Made by a program: the position numbers and the translations under genes
Shown here: positions 28,055 through 37,378 of the stretch, in pieces
How the letters are laid out: each line of letters starts with the position of its first letter
How positions within the stretch are numbered: position 1 is the first letter of the stretch
The notes under the pieces: generated by a model
The model's database searches: none
What the model was told of the DNA's origin: nothing
The model's input: only the letters and a program-made list of their open reading frames with translations
Assembly (NCBI GenBank): GCA_024710705.1
Contig: JANJUF010000027.1
Location: 1 to 41,482, forward strand
Source of the DNA: Gemmatimonadaceae bacterium
GTDB lineage: Bacteria; Gemmatimonadota; Gemmatimonadetes; Gemmatimonadales; Gemmatimonadaceae
Reading direction: 5' to 3'
Length of the DNA stretch: 41,482 nucleotides

Positions 28055-30594
28055 GCAAGCTCGCCCCGCTCTTCGCGCTGGCCTGGCGCGAGAGCCGCAC
28101 CGCCCGCCGCCGCCTGCTGCTCTACATGAGCAGCATCTCCCTCGGCGTGGCCGCCCTCGTGGCCATTGATTCCTTCGCCGACAACGTGCAGACCTCCATC
28201 AAGGAGCAGTCGCGCACGCTGATGGGAGGGGACATCAACCTGCGGGCCCGGCAGTTCTTCACGCCAGCCGCCGATTCCCTGCTCGACTCGCTCCGCGCGG
28301 CAGGCATCCCGTCGGCGAAGGTCACGAGCTTCGCGTCCATGGCGACGGCACTCCCAGGTGGAAATACCCGCCTGGTACAGGTGCGTGCCGTGACCAGCGG
28401 ATTTCCCTTCTACGGCGAGGTGCTCACCGAGCCGACCGGACGCTGGGGCGAACTCGAGAGCGGGCCCGTGGCCTTCGTGGATCCGGCGGTCCTCATCGGC
28501 CTCGATGCGCACGTGGGCGACACGCTCACCATCGGTTACGCCCGCTTTGTCATCCGTGCCTCGCTCACGAACATTCCCGGCGACCCCGGCATCGCCGCCA
28601 CGATCGGACCGCGCGTCTTCATCCCGGCGCGCTACCTGGGCGAAACGGGCCTGCTCACGCTCGGCGCCCGCGCCGAATACGAAGCCGTGGTCAAGCTCCC
28701 CGAGGGCACGGTCCCGGCGATGTGGGTGGCGCCACTGCGGCCCCAGTTCGACTCCGCCAACGTGCGCGTGCGCACGGTGCAGGAACGCGAGGGCGATCTC
28801 ACCGATGCCATCGCGCAGTTGGCGCGCTTCCTCTCGGTGGTGGGGCTGATCGCGCTCCTCCTCGGCGGCATCGGCGTGGCCAGCGGCGTGAACGCCTTCG
28901 TGCAACGGAAGATCGACACCGTGGCCGTGCTGCGCTGCCTCGGCGCCTCGAGCGCGCAGGTGATGACCATCTACCTCGTGCAGGCGGCGGCGATGGGTTT
29001 CATCGGCGCCGCCTTCGGCGTGGTGCTCGGCGTCGGCATCCAATTCGGGCTCCCGCTGCTCCTCGGTGACTTCCTGCCGGTGGATGTGGAGGTCACGCTG
29101 GTGCCGAGCGCGATCCTCCTGGGGCTCGCCATCGGCGTGTGGGTGGCGGTGGTGTTCGCGTTGCGACCGCTGCTGGTGCTGCGCCGCATCTCGCCGCTGC
29201 AGGCCATCCGTCGCGACGACGCGGCGCTGGCCGAGGGCCGGCGGCGCGACCCGCTCACGCAGCTCACGAATCTCGCGCTGGTCTCGAGCATCCTGCTGCT
29301 GGCGGTGAACCGGGCCGAGAATCTGCAGCAAGGATTGCTCTTCGCCGCCGGCGTGTTCGTCAGCATCGGGCTGCTGTGGATGAGCGCTCTCGGCCTCTCG
29401 CGCCTCACCCGCGTGCTGGTGCAGCCCTCCTGGCCCTACGTGCTGCGGCAAGGGGTGGCGAACCTGCACCGCCCCGCCGCGCAGACGCAGGCGGTGGTGC
29501 TGGCGCTGGGGTTCGGCGCCTTCCTGGTCACGACCATCGTGCTGGTGCAGGCCAACCTGCTGCGCGCCTTCGACGTCACGGCCGCCGCGTCGCGCGGCAA
29601 CCTCGTGTTCTTCGACGTGCAGGAAGACCAACAGGCTGCGCTCGGCGAGATGGTCACGCAGGATGGGCATCAGTTGGTGAGCCAGACGCCGATCGTGACC
29701 ATGCGCTTCGATGGCGCGAACGGCCTCGATGTCCCGGCCTGGGGGGAGAAGACAGGCGTGCCGGCGCGCAATTGGGCCTTCCGCCGCGAGTATCGCTCCA
29801 CCTATCGCGATTCCACCGTGGCCACCGAGACGCTGCTGACCGGCGAGTGGTTCGGCGAGGTGGCACTGCCGCCGGGCGTCCACGAGGTCTCGCTCGAGCG
29901 CGACATCGCCGACGAGCTGCGGGTGGCACTCGGCGACACCGTCCAATGGGATGTGCAGGGCGTGAAGGTGCGTACCATCGTCACCAGCACGCGCGAGGTG
30001 GATTGGGGCCGCTTCGAACCGAACTTCTTCGCCGTCTTCTCGACGGCGGCGCTGCAGGGCGCCCCGCAGCAGTTCGTCACCATCGCCGCGGTGGCCAGCG
30101 ACACCGCCGTGGCGCGCCTGCAGCGCGAGTCCGTGCGGCGCTTCCCGAACGTGTCGAGCATCGACCTCTCGCTGGTGCGGCGCACCATCGCGAGCATCGT
30201 GGACAAGGTCACCCTGACGGTGCGCTTCCTCGCGCTGTTCAGCCTGGCGATGGGCATCCCGGTGCTCTTCAGCGCCGTGGCCGCCACGCGCCGCGACCGC
30301 ATGCGCGAAGGCGTGCTGCTCAAGACTCTCGGCGCCTCGCGCGCCCAGATCGGCCGCATCCTGCTCGCCGAGTACGCGCTGCTCGGGCTCCTCGGATCGC
30401 TCACCGGCATGGTGCTGGCCATCGGCGGGGCGTGGGCACTGGTGACGTTCGTGTTCGAAGGCACCTTCGCCTTTGCCGCGCTGCCGGCACTCGGCATTGC
30501 CGGGGCGATGACCTTGCTGGCCGTGACCATCGGGCTGCTCACCGGACGCGATGTGTTCCGCGAGACCCCGATGGCGGCACTGCGCGAGAGCTGA
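28051..30594 (+). CDS. ybbP: FtsX-like ABC permease, YbbP type
   Basis: The 847-aa membrane protein is of YbbP length. It starts with an N-terminal membrane helix (LLLYMSSISLGVAALVAID) and a large periplasmic domain (about 45-265). A first FtsX domain follows with three helices and the conserved VAVLRCLGASSAQV loop. Central helices lead to a second periplasmic domain and a second FtsX domain with the VLLKTLGASRAQIGRILLAEY loop in its cytoplasmic part. This double-FtsX architecture marks the YbbP group. GTG start overlapping the ATPase stop. It probably extracts or exports a lipid or lipoprotein-like substrate together with the ATPase. Confidence 0.9.
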   Translation: MSKLAPLFALAWRESRTARRRLLLYMSSISLGVAALVAIDSFADNVQTSIKEQSRTLMGGDINLRARQFFTPAADSLLDSLRAAGIPSAKVTSFASMATALPGGNTRLVQVRAVTSGFPFYGEVLTEPTGRWGELESGPVAFVDPAVLIGLDAHVGDTLTIGYARFVIRASLTNIPGDPGIAATIGPRVFIPARYLGETGLLTLGARAEYEAVVKLPEGTVPAMWVAPLRPQFDSANVRVRTVQEREGDLTDAIAQLARFLSVVGLIALLLGGIGVASGVNAFVQRKIDTVAVLRCLGASSAQVMTIYLVQAAAMGFIGAAFGVVLGVGIQFGLPLLLGDFLPVDVEVTLVPSAILLGLAIGVWVAVVFALRPLLVLRRISPLQAIRRDDAALAEGRRRDPLTQLTNLALVSSILLLAVNRAENLQQGLLFAAGVFVSIGLLWMSALGLSRLTRVLVQPSWPYVLRQGVANLHRPAAQTQAVVLALGFGAFLVTTIVLVQANLLRAFDVTAAASRGNLVFFDVQEDQQAALGEMVTQDGHQLVSQTPIVTMRFDGANGLDVPAWGEKTGVPARNWAFRREYRSTYRDSTVATETLLTGEWFGEVALPPGVHEVSLERDIADELRVALGDTVQWDVQGVKVRTIVTSTREVDWGRFEPNFFAVFSTAALQGAPQQFVTIAAVASDTAVARLQRESVRRFPNVSSIDLSLVRRTIASIVDKVTLTVRFLALFSLAMGIPVLFSAVAATRRDRMREGVLLKTLGASRAQIGRILLAEYALLGLLGSLTGMVLAIGGAWALVTFVFEGTFAFAALPALGIAGAMTLLAVTIGLLTGRDVFRETPMAALRES

Positions 30595-30606
30595 GCGCGC
30601 AGGCCG

Positions 30607-33159
30607 CTACTCGACGCGGATCAGGGCGAGCCGCGTGGCGGCCGGGAGCGCGCCGCCACCGGCGGCGCGAAGACGGATCAAGCGCTCCGAGCCCACGGCC
30701 CCGGGCGTGAGATCGAGCGGCACGAAGCTGCCAGGCAGCAGGGAGCCCACCGTCAGCGTGAAGTCCATCGGTGCGGCGATGGCGCGCAGGGGATGCGAGC
30801 GCGCGAACTCGGAGCCTGCGACGGGCGCGGGCCCGCAGGGCCCGAGATCGAAGCACAGTCCCTCGAAGATCTCGCCGAGCGCCCACGAGGGCAGTCGCAG
30901 CATCGGCTCGGCGGGCGCCGCCATCCCGGCCCGATCGTCCGTCATCACCGCGAGCGCCCAGCGCGGCAACATCTCGTCCCAGCTCCGTCCGGCGCGGGCC
31001 TCGAGATTCGCGGCACCCGAGTTCCCGCTGCGGGTGAGCGCCAACAGGATCTCCTCTTCGCTCGCCGTGGCGTGGTCCATGGCCCAGCGCAGCAACGACC
31101 ACCCGCTCCCGTAGAAGGAATCGTCTCCCGACGACACCGGGCCGAGCGGCGAACGCGTGGATGGCGCGTCGAGGAACGCGAAGAGCCCCGCGAAGTGCGG
31201 ACGCATCTGCCGCGGCTTGTCCTCGCACTCGGGCTGGCCCAGCAGCGCGCCGATCTCGCACTGGAGGGTCGCGTAGCCGGTGTTGCCGCCCTTGATGGCA
31301 CCGGTCAGTGCCCTCGCATAGCGCTCCTCGGCGTGGCGGGCGGTGGACTCCTCCAGCCAGGGCTCCTCGAGTGGCTGGCCCCGCACGATGCGCTCGGCGA
31401 AGCCCACGATGTGCTTGAGTTCGTGGGCAACCGTGCCACGGACCTCGTGACGCCAGCGGGCAATCGTGCCTTCCGACATGCCCGGCGCGGCGGACACCGG
31501 CACCTGCAGGTAGAGCACCTCGCCCACGTTCGACGACGCGAACTGGGCCCGCTGGAAGAAGTCGCAGGACACCACGGCCCCGAGGGCCTGGCCCGCGAGC
31601 ATGCCATTCATCACGGGCGTGAGCACGATGGCGACGCGCTGGTTGTCATCGAGGCGGCTGTCCATCACGAGCGGATCGCCGAAGCGTTCGATGATCGGCC
31701 AGATCACCGTCTCGATCTCCGCGCCCAGCGCCGCAATCTCGGCGTCCATGGTGCGGGCCAAGGTCACGGCGCCGGCGGCCGTCGTGGCGGTGTCCTCGAG
31801 CAGCACCACCCGGTTGCCAGCGTAGACCGTGCGTGCACCGATGGGTGTGAAGGCGGAGCAGAACTGCGCCGATTCGAGATCGGGCACGCGGACCGGCACG
31901 ATACCATCGACCGCCGGGAGCTGCAGCGACGAACGCGGCAGGGTCGCGCTCCCCTGCTGCGCCAGCGCAAACGCCGCAGCGCGACGGGACCGCTCGAGCA
32001 GGCGGCCGTGCGCGCCGGACCACCCCATGCGCAGCGACGCCCGCTGCGACCCGTCCGACGTCGCCTGGAGCATCGTTGGCGCGCTGGCCATCCCGCTGCG
32101 GCTCTCCACGCTGAGTGCGAGCGCGCTGGCCCCGAGCGTGCGTCCCGTATTCACGACCGCCGCGAGGTAGCGTCCCTCGCCGGCCACCAGCTCGTTGCAC
32201 GCCGCCTCGGCGGCCGTGGGCAGGATCAGCGCTTCGCCCACGGCGAGCGTGCGCTGGGTCGCGACCCGCAGGTGCGCGCTTCCCGCGCCGACGCCTCCGG
32301 GCGTGGTGACCTGCACCCCGACCTCGGCCGTCGGCGCGCAGGGGAGTCCGGTCGTGGGCAGAACCGCGAGCAGCTGCGTCGTCGAGGCACTGGTGACCGT
32401 GGCGCGAATGCCGTCCACGACCACCACGTTCTCCGTCATCGTCGCCGAAAAGCGATCGCCGGAGATCACGAAGGGCACTCCCGGGACCAGCAGCGTCGGC
32501 GAGACGGCGCTTACGATCGGGGCGGTCTCGCTCGCGACCGGCACGACGCGCACCCGGCGCGTGGCCTGCACGCCGTCGAGATCAATGGTCACGGTCGTGA
32601 CGCCGACGGCCACCGGCGTCACGAGGCCCGAGCCGCTCACCGCGGCGAGACGCTCGGCTTCGGAGGTCCACCGCAGGGGTGCGCCGATGATCGGGTCCCC
32701 GGCGGCATCCATCGGTTCCGCGGCAAGTTGGATCGACGGCCCGGGAAACTCCAGCAGGAGCGAGTCGACGGCGACGGCGATGGAAGCCACCGGAGGATTC
32801 ACGAGGTCGAGCACGAGGTCGGCACTGACACCCTGCGCGGTGGCGCGGACGGTGCCGCGCCCCGGTGCCAGCGCCGTCACGCGCCCTGAGGCATCCACCA
32901 CGAGCAGTTGCGGCGTCATCGCCCGCCAACTGACGGGCGTCTCGACCGGCTCGCCCCGGCCATTCAGCGGGAGCGCGGACACCGTGGCCGAGCGGCCGGG
33001 CCGCAGCGACGCCGAGGCGACGCTGAGTTCGATGCGGCGCACCGCATTGGGTCCCGTCGGCCCGCTGCGATCGCAGCCACCGACGGCCGCAAGGAGCGCG
33101 GCCAGCGCGATGACCAGCACGGGGGCTCGCCCCGGGCGAACGCGAGAGTGAGTGCGCAT
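30607..33159 (-). CDS. Large lipoprotein: Ig-like domains plus putative zinc metalloprotease
   Basis: The 850-aa protein has a lipoprotein signal (lipobox ending C29: LLAAVGGC). Two bacterial Ig-like (Big_2) domains follow: about 40-120 with VSWRAMTPQLLVVDASGRVTAL-type strands, and 125-210 with the WTSEAERLAAVSGSGLVTP pattern. An IPT/TIG-like domain spans about 213-300. The C-terminal part (about 430-760) has a zincin motif H579-E-L-K-H583 in TVAHELKHIVGF and WLEES (601-605), where E603 or E604 could be the third ligand, as in the M30/hyicolysin-like group. Likely a surface or periplasmic protease. TATAGT lies 11 nt before the start; no SD. Confidence 0.78.
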   Translation of the reverse strand: MRTHSRVRPGRAPVLVIALAALLAAVGGCDRSGPTGPNAVRRIELSVASASLRPGRSATVSALPLNGRGEPVETPVSWRAMTPQLLVVDASGRVTALAPGRGTVRATAQGVSADLVLDLVNPPVASIAVAVDSLLLEFPGPSIQLAAEPMDAAGDPIIGAPLRWTSEAERLAAVSGSGLVTPVAVGVTTVTIDLDGVQATRRVRVVPVASETAPIVSAVSPTLLVPGVPFVISGDRFSATMTENVVVVDGIRATVTSASTTQLLAVLPTTGLPCAPTAEVGVQVTTPGGVGAGSAHLRVATQRTLAVGEALILPTAAEAACNELVAGEGRYLAAVVNTGRTLGASALALSVESRSGMASAPTMLQATSDGSQRASLRMGWSGAHGRLLERSRRAAAFALAQQGSATLPRSSLQLPAVDGIVPVRVPDLESAQFCSAFTPIGARTVYAGNRVVLLEDTATTAAGAVTLARTMDAEIAALGAEIETVIWPIIERFGDPLVMDSRLDDNQRVAIVLTPVMNGMLAGQALGAVVSCDFFQRAQFASSNVGEVLYLQVPVSAAPGMSEGTIARWRHEVRGTVAHELKHIVGFAERIVRGQPLEEPWLEESTARHAEERYARALTGAIKGGNTGYATLQCEIGALLGQPECEDKPRQMRPHFAGLFAFLDAPSTRSPLGPVSSGDDSFYGSGWSLLRWAMDHATASEEEILLALTRSGNSGAANLEARAGRSWDEMLPRWALAVMTDDRAGMAAPAEPMLRLPSWALGEIFEGLCFDLGPCGPAPVAGSEFARSHPLRAIAAPMDFTLTVGSLLPGSFVPLDLTPGAVGSERLIRLRAAGGGALPAATRLALIRVE

Positions 33160-33227
33160 CGGTCTGTTCTACTATACCCAGAACCACCCACTCCGGCGAG
33201 CCGGAGCAGGCCGTACATTCCCGTCCC

Positions 33228-33812
33228 ATGACGCAAACGATGCGCGAGTGGTCGGCGGGGCGATCCTGGCACTGGCGGGCCCCGCTGTTTCTCGTCCTGC
33301 TCTGGCAGGGTGCCAAGCCCTTACGCGAGATGGGGGGACATCTCTTCGCCGGCATCACCTTCGGTGCCCACGAGTTCGGGCATCTGTTCTTCACCTTCTT
33401 CGGCGAGTGGTGGAGCATCGCCGGCGGAAGCGTGATGCAGCTGCTGATCCCAATCGGCGCCGCCGCGGTGGTGGCGCGGGCCCGCGACTGGTTCGGCGTC
33501 GCGGTGTGCGGGCTCTTCCTCGCCTCGAGCCTGGGCGACCTTTCCTGGTACATCGCCGATGCCCGGGCGATGGAGCTCGACTTGGTGAGCTTCTCGCCCG
33601 ACGGTGGCGGGCACGACTGGAACTACCTGCTGGGGCGCGCCGGGCGGCTCGGCTCGGACCTCGGGCTCGCGCGCTTCACGCGCTTCGTGGGCTGGTGCCT
33701 CGTGCTCGCCTCCACGCTCTTCGCGGCGCGGCTCTTCTGGTGGATGGCGACCGAGCGCACGCCTACTTCGTCCGGCAGCGCGGACGCTCCGGGGGCAGGC
33801 CCGAGCACCTGA
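33228..33812 (+). CDS. Small integral membrane protein with HExxH motif
   Basis: The 194-aa protein has about four membrane segments (LFLVLLWQGAKPL, GSVMQLLIPIGAAAVVA, FGVAVCGLFLASSLG, FVGWCLVLASTLFAARLFWW). H48-E49-F-G-H52 lies in FGAHEFGHLFFTFFGE, followed by GGSVMQLLIP; this resembles the metal site of membrane-embedded M50-like proteases. I do not see the LDG motif of classical site-2 proteases, so it may be a divergent or inactive member. TACATT 8 nt before the ATG suggests a nearly leaderless transcript. Its 3' end overlaps the convergent gene by 50 nt. Confidence 0.7.
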   Translation: MTQTMREWSAGRSWHWRAPLFLVLLWQGAKPLREMGGHLFAGITFGAHEFGHLFFTFFGEWWSIAGGSVMQLLIPIGAAAVVARARDWFGVAVCGLFLASSLGDLSWYIADARAMELDLVSFSPDGGGHDWNYLLGRAGRLGSDLGLARFTRFVGWCLVLASTLFAARLFWWMATERTPTSSGSADAPGAGPST

Positions 33813-34032
33813 TGCTCTCGTCCATGCCGGCGGCCAGCGTGCCGCAGGCGGTGGTGACGGCCGTGCGCAGCGCTTCCTCCTCGGACGTGCCCGAGGCGCT
33901 GGCGCAGTTGGTCTGCCCGTTGAACGTCACGCAGGCCTCGCACGCCACCTGTTGCGCCGACAGCGTGGAGTAGAGCAGGAGCCCGGCGAAGCCGAGCGCG
34001 AGGAGGATGGTGATGACCGTGCTCTTCTTCAT
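33763..34032 (-). CDS. Small secreted or membrane-anchored cysteine-containing protein
   Basis: The 89-aa protein starts with a hydrophobic segment (STVITILLALGFAGLLLY, a signal or anchor) and then has six Cys residues (C31, C34, C43, C63, C76, C86), which suggests disulphides outside the cytoplasm. No family recognised. Its ATG overlaps the stop of the guanylyltransferase gene (ATGA), so it is co-expressed with it. Its end overlaps the convergent membrane HExxH gene. Confidence 0.65.
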   Translation of the reverse strand: MKKSTVITILLALGFAGLLLYSTLSAQQVACEACVTFNGQTNCASASGTSEEEALRTAVTTACGTLAAGMDESIRCSGLPPERPRCRTK

Positions 34033-35204
34033 GGCGATCCCGTGGGGTTGATGCGCATCGAACCCGGCAGCGCATCCAGCAAGGGGCGCAGGTCGGTGGC
34101 GCGATCCAGCGAGGTGACGAAGGTGAGCCCGTCGAGCGTGACGACGAGCATGCGCGACAATCCATAGACGACCACCGTGCCACGCTCGGCGTGCACGACA
34201 TTGGAGTCGGCATCCACGAAGTGGACGCTGCCGACCGCCCCGTTGCCGTCGTCGTCGAGCTCGCGGGCCCGACGCAGCGAAGCCCAGGTGCCGACGTCGT
34301 CCCAGCCGAACTCGCCGTTGATCACGAGCAGGCGATCGCTGCGCTCGAGCAGGCCGCGCTCGAGCGAGGTGGCCCGGACCATGCCGACGAACCCGGGCAG
34401 GTTGCCGGCAGTGAGGGCCTCGAGTCCGTCGCGCACTTCAGGCGTGTGCTCGGCGAGCTGGCGGAGGAAGGTCCCCGCCGCGGCGACGACGATGCCGCCG
34501 TGCCAGCGCGCGCCGTTGCGGATCATCTCGAGGGCCTCCCGCTCGCTCGGCTTCTCCACGTAGCGCGCCACCTGCGCCGCGCCACCGCGCGCCATCGGCG
34601 TGTCGATGTCCAGTGGCGCGCCCGGCAGCACGTAGCCGAAGCCCGTCTCGGGGCGCGACGGTTGGATCCCCACGGAGACGAGTGCCGACTCGCGGGCGGC
34701 GTACGCGGCGGCGCGGCGCAGCGTGCGGCGGAACTCTTCCGGGAAGTCCACCGCGAGGTCCGCGTGTACGGCCACGCACATCGCGCTCGGGCCGGCGCGG
34801 CGCGCGAGTTCCTGCGCGCCCCAGGCCAGCGCGGCCGCCGTGCCCAGCGGCCGCGGCTCCACCAGCACATTCTGGTCCGGCACATCCTTGGTGACCGAGC
34901 GGATGGCCGGCGCGATGTCACGGCTGGTGAGGATCAGCACGCGCTCGGGGGGGATCGTGGGCTGCAGCCGCCCGACCGTCTCCTCGATCAGCGTCTGCTC
35001 GGACACCAGCGCCAGCAGGGGCTTCGGACGCGCCGGCGTGGAGAGCGGCCAGAAGCGCGACCCGATGCCGCCGGCGAACACCACGGCCCAGAGCGCGACA
35101 TCCGTCTCCGGCTCGCCGAAGGCGACCGTCTGCTCGAGCGGCATCGTGCCGGCGGCGGCCCCACTCGAGGGATCGCTGTGGGCGAAGGAACCCGGGGTGT
35201 GCAT
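34029..35204 (-). CDS. manC: Mannose-1-phosphate guanylyltransferase
   Basis: The 391-aa protein makes GDP-mannose from mannose-1-phosphate and GTP for polysaccharide synthesis. Motifs: the nucleotidyltransferase signature FAGGIGSRFWPLSTPARPKP (43-62), VLVEPRPLGTAAALAWGA, a PETGFGYVLPG block, YVEKPSERE and FGWDDVGTWASL. It lacks the C-terminal isomerase domain of bifunctional ManC proteins. The first 35 residues are an untypical Gly/Ala/Ser-rich extension, so a start at M21 is possible. TAGGTT 9 nt upstream and no SD support the long start. Confidence 0.9.
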   Translation of the reverse strand: MHTPGSFAHSDPSSGAAAGTMPLEQTVAFGEPETDVALWAVVFAGGIGSRFWPLSTPARPKPLLALVSEQTLIEETVGRLQPTIPPERVLILTSRDIAPAIRSVTKDVPDQNVLVEPRPLGTAAALAWGAQELARRAGPSAMCVAVHADLAVDFPEEFRRTLRRAAAYAARESALVSVGIQPSRPETGFGYVLPGAPLDIDTPMARGGAAQVARYVEKPSEREALEMIRNGARWHGGIVVAAAGTFLRQLAEHTPEVRDGLEALTAGNLPGFVGMVRATSLERGLLERSDRLLVINGEFGWDDVGTWASLRRARELDDDGNGAVGSVHFVDADSNVVHAERGTVVVYGLSRMLVVTLDGLTFVTSLDRATDLRPLLDALPGSMRINPTGSP

Positions 35205-35264
35205 GGACCGGAAAACCTAGACGGAGGGAGGCAGCATCGCCACGCCTCGCGGGATGGACGACGG

Positions 35265-36584
35265 CTATCGGAGGATGAGGATCCCCACGATCGCGACGCC
35301 CCACATCAGGAGGATTCCCGGGATCGCGAACCGTAGCCAGCGGTGGTACGGGACGCCGGCCTTGAGCAGCATCGCCAACATCGCGCCGTTGGTGGGATTC
35401 ACGGTGTCCATGATGATGGCCCCCGCTTGGTACGCCAAGACCGCCGAGTCGCGGGTGAAGCCGAGGAGATCGGCCATCGGCACCATGATGGGCATGGTGA
35501 GCACCGCCTGGCCGCTGGTGGACGGAACGGGAACGTGGAGGATCGCGTGCACCGGGATCATGAGGAGCGCCGCCGCGATCGCCGGAACCTGCGACAGGGG
35601 CGCGACGAGGCCGGCGACGATGGTGTCGATCACGAGGCCGTCGGTGAGCACCACGCTGATGGCGCGCGCCACGCCGACCAGGAGGGCGGCGCTGAGCATG
35701 GACTCCGTCCCCCGGATGAGCCCGAGGGTGGTCGCCTGCAACGAGCGCAGTTGGATCAGGCCCACGGCGAATCCGGCGGGAATGAACAGGGCCGTGAGCT
35801 GGTTGATGCCCCAGTCCAAAAGCAGCACGCCCCACACGTACACGAGGATCGGAAGCACGAGCACGAGGAGCGAGATCACATCGCCCGACGTCGGTGGGGA
35901 CTCGGCTTCGAGTTCCAGCTCCGGACGGATGTCGTCGGACTTCCCCTGAGCGAGAGTCCACAGGATCCAGAGGGTGACGGCGGCCACGAGGAGTCCCAGG
36001 CGCAGGCCCAACTCGCTGAGGGGCGGGAGTTCGGCGATGCGCATCGCGATGCCGCCCCCGAAGGGGTTGGTCGGACTGAACGTGGCGCCCACCAGGGCCG
36101 CGCCCATGCTCATGGAGAGCGCCGTCACCGCACCGAAGCCCAGGCCGCGCGAGAGCACCACCAGCACCGGGATCAACGCGATGATCTCCTCATGCATGGC
36201 TTCGGCGGCGCCGAAGATGGCGAAGGCGACGCACAGCGTCGCGACGACCAGTCGCGGGCGCCGGGTGCGGCCGACCAGCGCGGCGAGCAGACGGCGCAGG
36301 GCCCCCGTGGCATCGAGCAGCGCCCACGCGCCGCCCACGAACAGGATGGTGAGGATGACGTCGGCGCCGGCGATGATGCCGCGCGGTACCGCCACCATCG
36401 TCTCGAACACGCTGAGGGGCGCCGGGTCCACGGGCGTGTAGGTCCCCGGCACGACGATCGATCGCCCGGTGGCCGGGTCCTCGACCCGCTCGTAACTCCC
36501 GGCGGGAAGGATCCACGTGAGGACCGCCGCGACGACGACGCCTCCCAGCAGCAGCACCAACGGATGCGGGAGGCGCAGTCTCAT
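35265..36584 (-). CDS. YfcC/DcuC-family membrane transporter
   Basis: About 439 aa from the ATG at 36584 (a TTG start 9 nt upstream was not used). About 11-12 hydrophobic segments are visible, beginning HPLVLLLGGVVVAAVLTWILPAG and then YERVEDPATGRSIVVPGTY, a start typical of the YfcC family. Further family blocks are AMHEEIIALIPVL, GATFSPTNPFG and NPTNGAMLAMLLKAGVPYHRW. Family members are taken to carry C4-dicarboxylates, basic amino acids or short acids; the substrate here is not determined. TACACT 8 nt before the ATG suggests a nearly leaderless transcript. Confidence 0.85.
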   Translation of the reverse strand: MRLRLPHPLVLLLGGVVVAAVLTWILPAGSYERVEDPATGRSIVVPGTYTPVDPAPLSVFETMVAVPRGIIAGADVILTILFVGGAWALLDATGALRRLLAALVGRTRRPRLVVATLCVAFAIFGAAEAMHEEIIALIPVLVVLSRGLGFGAVTALSMSMGAALVGATFSPTNPFGGGIAMRIAELPPLSELGLRLGLLVAAVTLWILWTLAQGKSDDIRPELELEAESPPTSGDVISLLVLVLPILVYVWGVLLLDWGINQLTALFIPAGFAVGLIQLRSLQATTLGLIRGTESMLSAALLVGVARAISVVLTDGLVIDTIVAGLVAPLSQVPAIAAALLMIPVHAILHVPVPSTSGQAVLTMPIMVPMADLLGFTRDSAVLAYQAGAIIMDTVNPTNGAMLAMLLKAGVPYHRWLRFAIPGILLMWGVAIVGILILR

Positions 36585-36667
36585 GGGCGCCAAGTGTATC
36601 CCGACGCGTGACCAGAACGCAAACGGGACCCCGGGCGACTACTTTCCGGGGTCACTCTCCCGCCCTC

Positions 36668-37363
36668 ATGCCGACGTCGCGCTCGCTGTCATCCGTTTTG
36701 CTGGACCAAATCGTCCGTCGCAACCGTGCGCGCGTCCTGAAATGGACGGGGCAGCACCGTGCCTCGCCGTGGATGCGTCCGTACGAGGAGGACCTGATCC
36801 GCGACGTGCTGCGCGCCCTCCAGCCCAAGCGCTGCCTCGAGTGGGGCGGAGGGCTCAGCACCGTGCAGTTTCCCGTCCTGCTCCCGTCGGATGCGCGTTG
36901 GCTCACGATCGAGCACGACACTGGCTGGGCCAAGCAACTGGCCACGATGGTGACGCGTCCCGGCGTGACGGTGCGGCACATCCCGCCTGACCAACCCGGC
37001 TTCACGGGCGATGGTGACGCGGCAAGCTTCGCCTCGTACCTGAACGCGGCCGAGTCCGAGGCGCCGTACGACCTGATCTTCATTGATGGACGGGCGCGGG
37101 CCGCTGGCGTGGAGCGGGCGCGGGAACTCATCGCGCCGCAGGGCGTGGTGATCCTGCACGACGCCAACCGCGATGCGTATCTCGGTGCGACGAGTGCCTT
37201 CAAGCATCAACTGCTGTTCCGCGACGGGCGGGCCCAGCGGCCGCGGGTGTCGGGTGGCGTGTGGCTCGGGAGTCCGGAGCGCGATCTCGCGGCGCTCATT
37301 GACGTGGCACTGCACCGTCGCGTGTGGGCGTTCTACACGGGCGTCGGGCGGGCTTTCGCGTAG
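36668..37363 (+). CDS. Class I SAM-dependent methyltransferase-like protein
   Basis: 231 aa from the ATG at 36668; a GTG at 36608 would add 20 residues and is possible. The Rossmann motif I is CLEWGGGLSTVQFP (E58-T65 core), then WLTIEHDTGWAKQL with the acidic residue after strand 2, then YDLIFIDGRARAAGVERA (from residue 133) and VVILHDANR. The EWGGGxST form is common in methyltransferases of the Methyltransf_24 kind, often found with glycan genes; manC lies nearby. No SD. Substrate unknown. Confidence 0.72.
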   Translation: MPTSRSLSSVLLDQIVRRNRARVLKWTGQHRASPWMRPYEEDLIRDVLRALQPKRCLEWGGGLSTVQFPVLLPSDARWLTIEHDTGWAKQLATMVTRPGVTVRHIPPDQPGFTGDGDAASFASYLNAAESEAPYDLIFIDGRARAAGVERARELIAPQGVVILHDANRDAYLGATSAFKHQLLFRDGRAQRPRVSGGVWLGSPERDLAALIDVALHRRVWAFYTGVGRAFA

Positions 37364-37378
37364 CGCGCCGGGCCCGCC

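Noticed and set aside
27619..29946. 775-residue minus-strand open frame across the YbbA/YbbP-like genes
   Set aside because: His/Arg/Glu-rich shadow of GC-rich coding DNA; the plus strand encodes clear ABC motifs there.
30793..32889. 698-residue plus-strand open frame opposite the metalloprotease lipoprotein
   Set aside because: Arg/His/Gly-rich composition without domains; antisense shadow of the real gene.
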